Positions 10,763 through 21,076 of a DNA stretch of 64,000 nucleotides are shown here, piece after piece. Numbering within the stretch: the stretch's first letter is position 1; the number at the start of each line of letters is the position of its first letter. The notes under the pieces were generated by a model. That model saw nothing but the letters and a program-made list of their open reading frames with translations, was not told the origin of the DNA and searched no databases. The stretch spans positions 2,232,001 to 2,296,000 of the forward strand of contig NC_047066.1 of NCBI RefSeq assembly GCF_902459465.1. Direction: 5' to 3'. A program made the position numbers and the translations under genes. This stretch comes from Asterias rubens (taxonomy: Eukaryota; Echinodermata; Asteroidea; Forcipulatida; Asteriidae).

Positions 10763-11132
10763 TGTTATGGACGGTTTGGCCTCCTCAGCCATCCCGCCCA
10801 AGGGATGGAACTTATCAATTAAACACAACTTAAACGTTCTTCTTCTTGAAAACGTAGACCCACAACAGGGTGTTTTATTTAAACACAACTCAAATGAAAT
10901 ACTAGAAAATATACTTGATAAATAATATACGAATAGTGCACCGTCGTCTCGGTGGCGCACCTGAAGGATACAGACCACGAGTCGACGTTGGGTGTGCCTT
11001 AAATACTTAACTATTACATAACATCCACCATGGGGGCATGTTAACCTTCATGGAAAAGCCAGGTGTACATAATCACCATGACCAGTGGGCGTGAACTAAA
11101 CATAAATGTGGGCCGGGGTGAACGTCATCACA
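10763..11132 (-). mobile_element. Ty3/gypsy 3' LTR (370 bp)
   Basis: On the minus strand it begins TGTGATGACGTTCACC and ends CCATAACA (TG...CA). A purine-rich tract (AAAAACAAGGGGCG) lies immediately upstream, as expected for plus-strand priming. The same 370-bp sequence lies at 27729-28098 on the plus strand with about 4 differences (~1.1%). The 5 bp after its end (CATCT in element orientation) do not match the 5 bp before the other LTR (GCCTC). It therefore may not be the original partner of that LTR. Confidence 0.88.
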
Positions 11133-11778
11133 TACGCCCCTTGTTTTTGAAATTGGCCCCTGACAATTCATACTATTTTAAACATTAGCTTAAATACGTC
11201 TTGAACCTACTAGATTTGGAAAGTAAAACATCTTTCCAATGAATAGCTCAAACACTAATAATATACAGTTTATTTTACAAACACATTCTGTTCATTAAAT
11301 TATTGTTCACTTCAGTACAGTCAATAACTTTTAGTCAACAGCATTTCGCAATATCATTAGATGGTATTTAGATTCAAAATTATGGCGATAAATGTTGATC
11401 AGTCAAATATCGACAAGGTCTTAAAGCAAATGAATTGGAATTTTATAAGGCTTAGACGAGTTGACCGACGTCAAGTGAATTTCATCAGTGTCGAGTGGAT
11501 TCAGCGGCTGTTCCAAGAGATCTTCGTAGCTACTTCGTTGGCAGGGCCGATTGTCGTCTCCTCTGATGTCCAAGGGTAATCCGGATTACCTAAACAAACT
11601 AGAATATTTTATACATTACTACAAGATATTGTTTTTAATCAATTACAGTACTTTCTTAACGTAGTTCTGAGGACCACTCAGAATTTATGAAGCTATCATT
11701 CTGATACGATAAAGGTATTCACACGTTTGCCAACAAAGCTATAATTTCAATAACTAAAATATATGCCATACAATATTA
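11133..11778 (-). other. Gypsy 3' untranslated region
   Basis: Sequence between the end of the Pol/chromodomain frame and the LTR. A 72-codon plus-strand frame (11361-11579) and a ~50-codon minus-strand frame overlap here. Neither resembles a known protein, and I do not call them genes. Confidence 0.5.
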
Positions 11779-11847
11779 TTAATTTGGTTTGCAAGTGATA
11801 CGGACAGGATTGCGCTGAAGATAGTTTCTAAGGGTTTCGTTGAGATT
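11779..11847 (-). pseudogene. Chromodomain tail after premature stop
   Basis: Directly after the stop that ends the Pol frame, the same minus-strand frame runs 22 more codons to TAA at 11779-11781, beginning NLNETL. In chromodomains WEP is normally followed by an N-L helix, so this is the rest of the domain, cut off by one stop codon. Confidence 0.65.
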
Positions 11848-14800
11848 TTAAACAGGTTCCCATGAATTTTTGCAGTTGGGGAAATCTTTCCACTTTATCA
11901 AAAAGTGTAGTTTGCCATTGACAAACTTGCCACGAAGAACCTTTTCTACGTGAAACTCTTTACCGGCAGGTTGTCCAATGTCCGGTAAACCAGGTATATT
12001 TAACCTAGTTTGCTGGGGTTGTTGCGTAGCTAACAAAGGCTGAAAGGAACCTTCTGGGCAATCACTGTCTTCAATGAAATCAAGTGGATCTCTCTGAACA
12101 AAATCCCTTGGCATCACGTGATTTGGTGGTCTGGCAAAACGATTATATGCGAATTTCATTCGGTTTACATGAATTGGCACATGAAGTAATTTGTTATTTT
12201 CCAGGTTTCGGACTCTGAAATTAACAAGACCGGTTTGTTGCACAAGCAAAAATGGACCACACCAAAATTTCTGGAGTTTTTTAGACAGTCCCTTTTGGGT
12301 TGCTGGGATATAAATATAAACCACATCTCCAACTTGATAGGGTACTTCTTGAGTACGACTGTCATAACGTTCCTTCATTGAAGCTTGGTTAGATTCGAGG
12401 TGTTTCTTCGATATTTCTCTGGCAACTTCAAGTTGATCAATTAAGTCGTGAATATAATCTCTTACATTTCGGTCTGAATATTCAGGTTTTTCATGAAGAG
12501 ATACATCAATAGGCAGTACTGCCTCTCTACCATACAACAAAAAGAAAGGGCTGAATCCAATTGAATTGTCCGCAGGTGTACTGCGATACGCAAACTGAAT
12601 GGCAGGAATATAGTTATCCCAGTTGGTATGGAACTTGTTTACATAATGAGATACTGTAGTTAAAATCACAGAATTAAATCTTTCTTGTACAGCATTACAT
12701 TGCGGATGGTACGGACTAGTGTTTACTTTGTCAGTACGCATGATTTTGCACACTTCTTGAACTAATTTACTTAAAAAGTTCGTTCCTCGGTCACTTAGGA
12801 GTACAAGGGGGCAACCATGATTACAAATAATTTCTTTGAAAAATACAGTTGCTACAGTGGCAGAGTCCGTTTTAGCAATAGGCACAAGGATAGGCCATCT
12901 AGTACAATGATCCATGAAACATAATACATATCTATTTCCTGATTCAGTAACTGGGAGGGGGCCTAGAATGTCTACGCTAACCCTTTGAAATGGTCCAGGA
13001 ACTTTCATGGTAAGCAGTGGGGCTACAACTTTGTGCTTTGGTGTTTTAACACGGTGACAAGAATCACAAGATCTGACCCAATTATCAATATCACGATGCA
13101 TGAACTTCCAAAAATATCGTTGCCGAATTTTACTGTATGTTCTATGGAAACCAAAGTGAGCTGACAGAACTAGATCGTGACAATGATGAAGAACAGTATC
13201 TATGTACGGACTTGGGATGTACAATTGAACAATATTACGTTCTGGTATCCTTCTGTTTCGTGGCGTGTGCCAGACATGATACAAAATGCCATTATGTACA
13301 AAATACTGATTTACTTCAAGTAATAACCTACGGGCTAGTTTGTTATCCTCTGAAAGGACATCTGATTCCAAATAATCAATGATCGGTTTCGAAAATGAGT
13401 CATTTTGTTGACCCCGTTTGATTTTATCTAGGTCAATGTTCTCATGAACATCAGGTAAGTGATCTTTGAAATTCACCATGTTTTGATTATGCAAACGTTT
13501 ACCATGTTGGTATCTGAGATTTCGCACTTCGTCTACTTTAGACAAGTTTTCTTCATGTTTGGAATTATCTAAACCAGTTAAAACTTTCTCAGCTTCTGAT
13601 TGACTTAATTGTGCGGTCTCAATATGTGAACTTTCTACTGGTGGGTGAGAAACACATGTGGGTTGGTAATTATCTTTACAGATTCTACTCAGAGTGTCTA
13701 CATTAGCAAGTTTCTTGCCTGGTCGGTGTTCAATATCATAACTGTACGATTGCAAATACAAGGACCAACGAGCTAATCTGCCAGATGAACGTTTTTGGTC
13801 AAACAACCATTTGAGAGCTTGATGATCAGTTACAATTTTGAATTTTGGGCTATGTTCCAAGTAAGTGGAAAACTTTTTCACTCCTTCAACAACGGCAAGT
13901 GCTTCTAATTCCGTCACAGTATAATTGCGTTCCGCTGGCTTAAGTGCTCTACTGGCATATGCAATAGCTCTTTCGTTACCGTCCTGTATTTGGGATAATA
14001 CAAATCCTAATCCTTGAAAAGACGCATCAGTTTGCAAAACAAATTGTGAGTGTTCATCAAACCTTGGATGGGACAATACAGGTGGCTCTAAAAGTTTTTG
14101 TTTCAGTTGCTCAAAAGCTTCTGAACATTCTTTTGTCCATTGGAAAGGAATGTCTTTACGAGTCAGTGCAGCTAATGGTTGAGCAATTTTGCTGAAATCC
14201 TTTATGTAACGCCTGTAATAACCAACAAAACCTAGGAATGCACGAACATCTTTGACATTCTTTGGTGATGGGTATTCTTGTACAACTTTGAGCTTTTCTG
14301 GGTCAGTTGCAACACCGTCTTCACTAATTATGTGCCCGAGGTAGTGTATTCTATCACATGCAAATGAACATTTCTTTGGCTTAAGTTTAAGATTAACATC
14401 TCTGAATTTCTGAAATACTTGGCACAAATGATCGAGATGGTCTTTGAAAGTGTCACTATAAATGATGATGTCATCCAAGTACACTAAACAAAACTTCCAA
14501 TGCAACCCTCTTAGCACTTCATGCATTGTTCTTTGGAATGCACTGGGTGCATTGTGTAGTCCAAAAGGTAACACATTGAATTCATACAATCCGTCTTGAG
14601 TAATGAATGCCGTTTTCTTTTTAGAATCTCTATCTAAACCTATTTGCCAATATCCTGACGCCATATCTAGAGTTGAGAAATATGCTGGTTTAGTCATACC
14701 AAGGTTGTTAAAAGTATCGGAAATACTGGGCAGTGGAAAATTGTCTCTGACCGTGATCTGGTTTAATCTTCTAAAGTCAATACAAAATCTGTATTCGCCA

Positions 14801-15225
14801 GTTTTCTTTGTAACCATAACAACTGGACTAGAAAATGGTGAAGTTGACTCTGAAATAATACCATCATTTAACATTTTGTTAACATGTTCTCTTATTGTCT
14901 GCTGTAACCTAGGTGAATGTCTGTATGGGCGGGATCTAACTGGAGGATTGTTACCAATATCGATTCTATGTTCAACCTTATCGTAAAATCCACGTGGGCT
15001 TTTTGCGGTTTCAAACACATCAGCATAACTATTGATTAGAGCTTTAAGCTGTTGTTGTTGAGTAAGGTTTATGGAAGAGGATGAAATGTTAATTTTATCG
15101 AGAACCTCTTGACCACTAAATGAACATTGTGGGTTTGTAACCTCATGACTAATGTTGGTGTTAGGTTCGATCTTGTCAAAATTGGTTAATACAGAAATGT
15201 TCTTCCACAATATTGAACGTACCAA
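11848..15225 (-). CDS. Ty3/gypsy Pol polyprotein (RT, RNase H, integrase, chromodomain remnant)
   Basis: A 1125-codon frame. It copies element RNA into DNA and integrates it. Domains in order: reverse transcriptase (~90-270, catalytic YLDD at 249-252), RNase H (~395-480, QTDAS at 398-402 and TDHQALKWL at 466-474), integrase zinc finger (H690, H694, C720, C723), integrase DDE core (D752, D812, E848), a GPY/F-like segment (CGPF) and a C-terminal chromodomain start (FLIKWKDFP near 1110). The frame stops at TAA 11848-11850 inside the chromodomain. The same frame is open again to 11779, so this looks like a nonsense mutation. At the N-terminus the preceding linker is in another frame (15176-15418), so there is also a frameshift near 15200. 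Gag and protease are absent upstream because a hAT element is inserted at 15374; they occur on the other strand at 28310-29617. The first Met is arbitrary, since Pol is normally made as a fusion. Confidence 0.93.
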   Translation of the reverse strand: MVRSILWKNISVLTNFDKIEPNTNISHEVTNPQCSFSGQEVLDKINISSSSINLTQQQQLKALINSYADVFETAKSPRGFYDKVEHRIDIGNNPPVRSRPYRHSPRLQQTIREHVNKMLNDGIISESTSPFSSPVVMVTKKTGEYRFCIDFRRLNQITVRDNFPLPSISDTFNNLGMTKPAYFSTLDMASGYWQIGLDRDSKKKTAFITQDGLYEFNVLPFGLHNAPSAFQRTMHEVLRGLHWKFCLVYLDDIIIYSDTFKDHLDHLCQVFQKFRDVNLKLKPKKCSFACDRIHYLGHIISEDGVATDPEKLKVVQEYPSPKNVKDVRAFLGFVGYYRRYIKDFSKIAQPLAALTRKDIPFQWTKECSEAFEQLKQKLLEPPVLSHPRFDEHSQFVLQTDASFQGLGFVLSQIQDGNERAIAYASRALKPAERNYTVTELEALAVVEGVKKFSTYLEHSPKFKIVTDHQALKWLFDQKRSSGRLARWSLYLQSYSYDIEHRPGKKLANVDTLSRICKDNYQPTCVSHPPVESSHIETAQLSQSEAEKVLTGLDNSKHEENLSKVDEVRNLRYQHGKRLHNQNMVNFKDHLPDVHENIDLDKIKRGQQNDSFSKPIIDYLESDVLSEDNKLARRLLLEVNQYFVHNGILYHVWHTPRNRRIPERNIVQLYIPSPYIDTVLHHCHDLVLSAHFGFHRTYSKIRQRYFWKFMHRDIDNWVRSCDSCHRVKTPKHKVVAPLLTMKVPGPFQRVSVDILGPLPVTESGNRYVLCFMDHCTRWPILVPIAKTDSATVATVFFKEIICNHGCPLVLLSDRGTNFLSKLVQEVCKIMRTDKVNTSPYHPQCNAVQERFNSVILTTVSHYVNKFHTNWDNYIPAIQFAYRSTPADNSIGFSPFFLLYGREAVLPIDVSLHEKPEYSDRNVRDYIHDLIDQLEVAREISKKHLESNQASMKERYDSRTQEVPYQVGDVVYIYIPATQKGLSKKLQKFWCGPFLLVQQTGLVNFRVRNLENNKLLHVPIHVNRMKFAYNRFARPPNHVMPRDFVQRDPLDFIEDSDCPEGSFQPLLATQQPQQTRLNIPGLPDIGQPAGKEFHVEKVLRGKFVNGKLHFLIKWKDFPNCKNSWEPV

Positions 15226-15373
15226 TCTTAGTACGGGGAAAAATTGTAACTGGAACCTCGGATGGATTCATTACCATAACTGTTACTTTCGTACCAAAGT
15301 CTGTCATGCGGGAGCTAGATATAGTGTTAGCAACTACTAGACCAATGTTCTGGATATTACGTCCACCATGACC
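15176..15373 (-). pseudogene. Gypsy protease-RT linker fragment, out of frame with Pol
   Basis: The gypsy part of the 15176-15418 frame. It encodes the hydrophilic linker normally joining protease to RT and ends at 15176 through a frameshift. Its upstream edge is the hAT insertion at 15374; the frame's initial residues (15374-15418) are read from hAT sequence. Confidence 0.65.
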
Positions 15374-15385
15374 CAGGGCGTCGAT
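15366..15385 (-). mobile_element. hAT 3' terminus and 8-bp target site, copy 2
   Basis: 15366-15373 is CCATGACC (GGTCATGG in gypsy orientation). The hAT end CAGGGCGTCGAT starts at 15374, followed by GGGGGGACGGG. At 29609-29616 the plus strand has GGTCATTG followed, after one extra T, by CAGGGCGTCGAT. That is a 7/8 match to an 8-bp duplication, the length made by hAT transposases. Confidence 0.75.
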
Positions 15386-15499
15386 CGCTACTGAAAAGTA
15401 GGGGGGACGGGCGAGCAAGTCTTGAAAATAAATGTCGATTTTCTTTTATTTTGATATATATTTTGTTTTTAAAATAAAAATAATAACACTGAACTTACC

Positions 15500-15688
15500 T
15501 TAGAATTTACCAACAATTCTACCGCGTGTATCAGCTGACTTGAGTAGAAATTCCTGTGCAATGGCTTGAGGATTTACTGCTGCCAGTCGGTCTCGATGTA
15601 CGTGGCAGACCATGAGATGGTTAAGACGTTTCTGAGTCATAGTACTTCGCAACCATGTTTTCTTGCGTCGTAGAGCACTGAATGAACG
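15500..15688 (-). pseudogene. hAT transposase C-terminal remnant after premature stop, copy 2
   Basis: An in-frame continuation of the transposase past its TAA, encoding RSFSALRRKKTWLRSTM and a further ~45 residues to TAA 15500-15502. This is the hAT dimerisation region. It is the same in copy 1, so the nonsense change predates the duplication. Confidence 0.75.
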
Positions 15689-17734
15689 TTAAGCTACACA
15701 TGAACTTGCTGGGGAGATGAGAAGAAGCCTGAGCAACTGTTCAACTTGAGGGAACATTCTACGGACTTCCGGCACCATTGCCAAAAAGATCTTTCGGTAG
15801 TCCTCAACGGATGATCCACTAAACTGATTCCGAAAGAAGGCCAATTGTTGCTGTAGAGAATCCGTGAGTTCAGGATACTTACGAATTGTATGTGGCTGAA
15901 CGGACCCAGTAAGTAGCACGTCGCTTAAGTCCTTATACAAGATGAGGTCAGTGGATGTGAAGTAGTCTTTTAAGTTAGAAATTGCACTGTCAATGACCTT
16001 GAAGAAATCCACTCTGTACAATTCCTCTGCAGAGTTGGCAGTGTACTCTTGGGTAGCTCCATCATCGTGTCTTTTTGGAAGTTTGCGCTTACGTGGAAGA
16101 GTTACTGGTTCTAGGTTGCACTGTATGAGTAGTTGTTCTGTTGCTTCAAAGACCTCCCTAAATTGTTGAACACAACGAAGGGTGAGTAGATTACGCCTTG
16201 TTACTTCTGCTGCATCAAGCATCCCAGAAACTGTCTTATCTGTTCCTTGGAGAGCCCTATTAAAGTGTTCAAGGCACTGGATAACAGGTAAAGCTGTAAA
16301 CAATCCAAGAATGCATTTTCCAGACGAAAGACAACTATGAAGGCCGCTAGCTCTTGATGAAGTGTTTGTCCCAAAGTCTTCAGCTGCTTCATGAAGGGCG
16401 TCCAATACGGCTTCAAAATTCTGCAAAACCGATTTAACTGCAGCTGAATGCGTTAACCAGCGAGTTGGGCATATTGGCTTTAGTCTTGTAGGGGAAGGAT
16501 TATCAGTGTCAGCAGAATGTAGATTCAAGTACAGGTGTTTGAACTTTCCAGAGCTGTTATATAGGTTGCCGAGTTCCTGTACATATCCAAGGGCATTCCT
16601 TATATATGGTGCAGTTTGCAGTGCTTTGGAAGTGATGAGGTGTGTCACATGGGCTCCGCAGTGAAAGTAACTTGCCATCGGTTGTATTTTTTTAATCTCT
16701 GCTTGACATCCTTTGTATTTTCCAGACATGTTGCTTGCCCCGTCATACGTTTGTGCTCTAAGGTGTTCTATAGGCAGTTGCAGTCGTATCAGGGCATCCT
16801 GCAGCATCTTAGAAAGTGATTCCCCACTTGTTGAGGAAACCTGGTAGAGGCCTAGCATTTCCTCCTGAACAACAAACGAATCATCAACATAACGCACGCA
16901 CACACTCTCCTGTTCATTGCCCTGAATGTCTTGCGTTCCATCAATTATGATTCCAAACTGTGTAGACATTTTGTTCACATCACTGCAGATATCCCTCAAA
17001 ACAGCATGGCCCATTAACTGCAAAATTTCGTTCTGAATGTCACCACCTGTAAAAGTAGTCTTCCTTGTTAGCCATCTTTTCAGATTGTCATCATCATCAG
17101 CCCGCAACTGCAATAGTTTCTGGAAGTTACCATCCAACGCATCTTTTCCTCTAATGGCAAGACCCTGTTGGGCTAAAAACTGCAATGAGGTAATGATCTT
17201 TAGAAGAGCTGACCGTGCGGTATGTTGTTCTTCTCGAAGTCTAGAGTCGAGTTGCACATTGGTATCAGTTTGGATTCTTCGAAATTTTAGATTTTCAGAA
17301 GCAAGCTTGTGAGTGGTCGACTTTTCATGTTGTCTAAATTTCTCTGTGCTCTTCTTCCAGTTGCGAAATCCCTTTGACACAAAAGCCTCATCTGAACAGC
17401 GGGCAAGCTGAGTAAGATTTTGCCGAGAAGCACTAGTACAACAGTGGCAAAGTACCCCACCTATGCTCTGATCGAAATGAAGCCATGGGAAGTCTTTGAA
17501 CCACTTGTGCTGAAACTTAAGCTTACGGTTCTGGAGTGTTTGAACTGGGATGCAACTCACATCATCAGGTTGATAAGGTTGATTGGGGAACTGTTCAGCA
17601 GTAGTCTCTATCTCAACGTTCGAACATTCACCTTGTTCTTTCTCAATCTCACCAATTTCACTTTGTCTTTGGGCATCATGTTCATCCTGTTCCTGTTGAG
17701 ACGTAGCCACTGAGAAGAATTTTCTAAGATCCAT
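15689..17734 (-). CDS. hAT transposase (ZMYM/TTF zinc-finger, DUF4371 type), copy 2
   Basis: A 681-codon frame beginning MDLRKFF, the usual start of this animal hAT subfamily. Residues ~75-150 form the TTF-type zinc finger (KWFKDFPWL, the cysteines around 96-99, and the paired H136/H142 region). Residues ~160-380 are the DUF4371/RNase H-like core with IDGTQD at 264-269 and DGASNMSG at 331-338; HCGAHVTHL follows at 358-366. The protein would bind the element ends and cut and paste the hAT. The stop at 15689 falls just before the conserved RSFSALRR motif of the dimerisation domain, which continues in frame to 15500. The usual family length is therefore shortened by ~62 residues. It lies between gypsy linker sequence (15373) and repeat arrays; its own 5' terminal repeat is not found upstream on this strand. 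Probably non-autonomous or dead now. Confidence 0.92.
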   Translation of the reverse strand: MDLRKFFSVATSQQEQDEHDAQRQSEIGEIEKEQGECSNVEIETTAEQFPNQPYQPDDVSCIPVQTLQNRKLKFQHKWFKDFPWLHFDQSIGGVLCHCCTSASRQNLTQLARCSDEAFVSKGFRNWKKSTEKFRQHEKSTTHKLASENLKFRRIQTDTNVQLDSRLREEQHTARSALLKIITSLQFLAQQGLAIRGKDALDGNFQKLLQLRADDDDNLKRWLTRKTTFTGGDIQNEILQLMGHAVLRDICSDVNKMSTQFGIIIDGTQDIQGNEQESVCVRYVDDSFVVQEEMLGLYQVSSTSGESLSKMLQDALIRLQLPIEHLRAQTYDGASNMSGKYKGCQAEIKKIQPMASYFHCGAHVTHLITSKALQTAPYIRNALGYVQELGNLYNSSGKFKHLYLNLHSADTDNPSPTRLKPICPTRWLTHSAAVKSVLQNFEAVLDALHEAAEDFGTNTSSRASGLHSCLSSGKCILGLFTALPVIQCLEHFNRALQGTDKTVSGMLDAAEVTRRNLLTLRCVQQFREVFEATEQLLIQCNLEPVTLPRKRKLPKRHDDGATQEYTANSAEELYRVDFFKVIDSAISNLKDYFTSTDLILYKDLSDVLLTGSVQPHTIRKYPELTDSLQQQLAFFRNQFSGSSVEDYRKIFLAMVPEVRRMFPQVEQLLRLLLISPASSCVA

Positions 17735-17838
17735 TTTAGAAAAGCTTTGGGAGGCCAGCGTGAGCGTTTATCGTTTGGCAGCTTGAAGGTCTTCGACAAA
17801 ATAATCTTGTCATGGCCCAAACTGCTCCTGTTTATTAG

Positions 17839-17918
17839 CTGTTCCGACCTACCGTCGGAACAGGTATTGTTTTCGTCGAGATTTTTATTAGGTGTTCGTG
17901 CTGATGCACGAACACCTA
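17839..17918. repeat. Two adjacent perfect hairpins, copy 2
   Basis: Same as 5796-5875: 10-bp arms with a 5-base loop (17839-17863) and 13-bp arms with a 4-base loop (17889-17918). Confidence 0.7.
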
Positions 17919-20900
17919 TTGTTATTGCTCTGTTTTTTTTTCTTCTCCATCTTCCTTCTTCTTCACCGTCAACTCTTATCTACAGCATAACTCAAGATTC
18001 AAGCCAAACTGAACCTTGAAACTCACCAGACAATTGAACCTCAATACGAAGACGGCACAGATTTCATTACGTCATGATGACGTCATTAGGTGTCAAATTA
18101 CAGGGTTTTTAAAGTTGAAAGGGACCATTTTCGTTTTGCTGTATCTCAACGAATATGAAAGCTATGATGTTCAAAGTTTTCGCATCTGATAGACCAAGAC
18201 TGGGGCAACATTTGAAAAGTTAACGCCAAAATCGTACGACCTTAGCATCCGGGTCGTTACCCTGGGTCGAAGTTCACCTTCGGGTTTTTTTTCGTCAAAA
18301 AACAACTTTCGAGCTTTTCTACGGAATAACTCAAGATTGAGATTGAATGGAATGTTGAAACTCAATAGTTAGTTGAACCTCAGTATCAAGACAACACATA
18401 CTTAATTACGTCAGTATGACGTCATCGGGAATTGAATTACGTTAGATCAAAGTTTAATATTTGTAAAAATCATAACTCAAAAACTATGATTCGGATTTTG
18501 ACAATCTACACATCATCGGATAGATCATTAAATTACTCACCCTGGCAGACTAATTCTTCTCTAACATTATTTAATTAATAAAATATTTTTAATACTTCTA
18601 GTGCAAAACAAAATTTGAAAATTTCATAAAATCTTATCGTATTCATGTTTTTAAAACTACTGATCATTTCAACGTAATTTTTGTTTCAGATTGTAAAACA
18701 GCAATCCCGCTCAATCTTTTGCACAGATATAACCAAATTTGGACCTTTACATCAGTCGAAAACGGACGTCAAAGCACCTGTTGACCCACGCGTTTACCCC
18801 ATTTTGATCAACAACGCACGCTATGTACGCTATGCAGTGCAAGCGCGGGAATTCCCAAAAATGCTCTCTTTAGTCCAGCGAAAGAGGGCGCTGTAACGTT
18901 TTTAGTAACATCGAGCGCTGAGTGAATCGCGGTGAATCGCAATAGTTGAGTAATAATGAACAACGTCTCGCACCAAAACTACAAGTAGGAATACATATGC
19001 ATTGATGTTATAAGATACATTATACACCTTCAGATAGTCCATCACATAATTATAAAATGTTTACAAGTCATACATCAGCTGAAAGGTTTTAATGAACTAG
19101 TCAGGATCTACACAAATGAAATCAGTTTAAACTTGGCTTCTTGTTCAAACCAGAGGTTGAAAATAATTGGTCAAAGAAAAATAATTTCACAACCACACAT
19201 TTGATTTTTTATATATTTATACGTCATTGGGTAGGTATGTAACAACTTAAGAAACGATACACAACATTGACTATTAAACCTTGACCTTCAGTTAAACAGG
19301 AAGATGCAGTTAATTATTTGAAAAAATATTACCCCAGAACCAGAAATTAGTTGTTTATTATCTGAACGTCGTCAGATAAGGCTTTGAAAAACATTACTAA
19401 CGCTATAATTTGTGACCTGACAAAATTGTCTTCCGGTTCAAACCGGATATTTAATATTTGAAAAAAATCATAACACCTGAACCATACATTGGATTTTTTC
19501 AATCTATGCATCATCTGAAAGGTCTTAATAGACTTATCACGTGCTATACAATATGCGACCCTGTTTGACCTTGACTTCCAGTTAAAGTTGGAAACTGATA
19601 TATAATGTTTGAAAAATAAAAAAATCCTAAACCACATGATTTGATTTTTATCATCTATACGTCAAAAGAAAGAACTCAAAAGACATCACCAACGCTACCA
19701 AGTGTGACCTCATTTGACAGTACCTTCCGGTTCAAAACGGAAGTTGAAACTTTATATTTGAAAAAATCATAACTTCTAAACCAAATATTGGATTTTTACG
19801 ACCCATCCATCATTTAAAAGGTCTTAATAAACTTATCACGCGCAACATAAAAAGTAACCCCTATTTGACCTTTTATCCGATGCAAACCGGATGTTGGTGT
19901 TTAATTTGTAAACAAATCATAACTCCTTAACCAGTCATTGGATTGATGAGGTAAATGTTGTCACCAATTCATTCACTCACTCACCACGAACACCTTGTTT
20001 TTGTAGTAAACAAAATTGTACATGTACCTCTAGTTATTTTTATTATTATTATTATTCTTTGTTTCCGCACAAAACCCCATTGCGTTTGTACAGCATTTTT
20101 GTTCATGCTCCGTCTCCTAAAGTATAAGGATAAAAGAGTTAAATCATTTATCAAATTGAAGCTTAGAACATAAGCTTTACTCTAATAAAAAAGTGTTAAC
20201 ATTCTTAATTAATTAACCACGTGGTCTTCATTTGAATTTTTAATTTGTAAACTTGATGCAGTCACTTTCATGTTATTGTGAAACATTCTCTTCGGTAATA
20301 CAACACAGTATGTACTTCGATGAGTTGTTGACTTCTTGAAAGGAGTCTATACTATTTTGTTTCCTACCTGCGTTCTGGACACATTACTCTGTACACGCAC
20401 AACGTACGGAGGTTTAGGATTTTCGTTAAATCAACTTGTACTAGATCAAACATCAAACCACCGACCCCCAAAAAATTTTAAAATCGTAATTAACTAACCC
20501 CGTGACCCATATTTGCATATTTAATTGTACAAGGGGACAAAGTTGTTGGAGCTTCCTGTTGATGCTGACATCATGAGAACATCAGCACAAGTATTGGAAT
20601 TGCACTATTGAACCACTTGGAGTGTTCATGGAGTCCAACACGTCAGTCTAGAGTCCAACTCTGATTGAAAAAAACAATTCAGGCATCATCTTCAATTTAA
20701 TTTTATGCAACAAGCAAACTTATAAATTTTCTGATTTTATTTCAAAGGGTAACATAAATGGCTGTTAGCAAACGGTTTCCAACAAAAACTACATGGTGTA
20801 CGTGCATAATACTCTTACTGGCCTCAAGCATTGACCTCTAGATAATAAATCAAGCATTCAGTTTCGAACAATACCAATCGTCAGCCGTTGAAGTTCATTG

Positions 20901-20931
20901 AACATGGGGCTGATGGCGATCAAAAGGCTAA
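17919..20931. repeat. Degenerate repeat arrays, copy 2
   Basis: The counterpart of 5876-8887. It holds two ~338-bp repeats with ACGTCA...TGACGT palindromes, then the ~150-bp hairpin-bearing array (about 18945-19945), then ~1 kb without recognisable content. No gene seen. Confidence 0.55.
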
Positions 20932-21076
20932 AAGTTTGTTATCGCCACATTATTCAGCGAACCATGAATCATACACAGCTACTATTCACAAGAAAATCTA
21001 TGCGTTGAGGGTAAACAGACAGCACACAATGGAACCACTGGGCTCACACTGTGTGGTCTAGTATAGGAAGATATTA

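Noticed and set aside
10712-10978. 88-codon frame, with a similar one at 27883-28191
   Set aside because: Both fall in the gypsy LTR; LTRs of this type do not encode protein.
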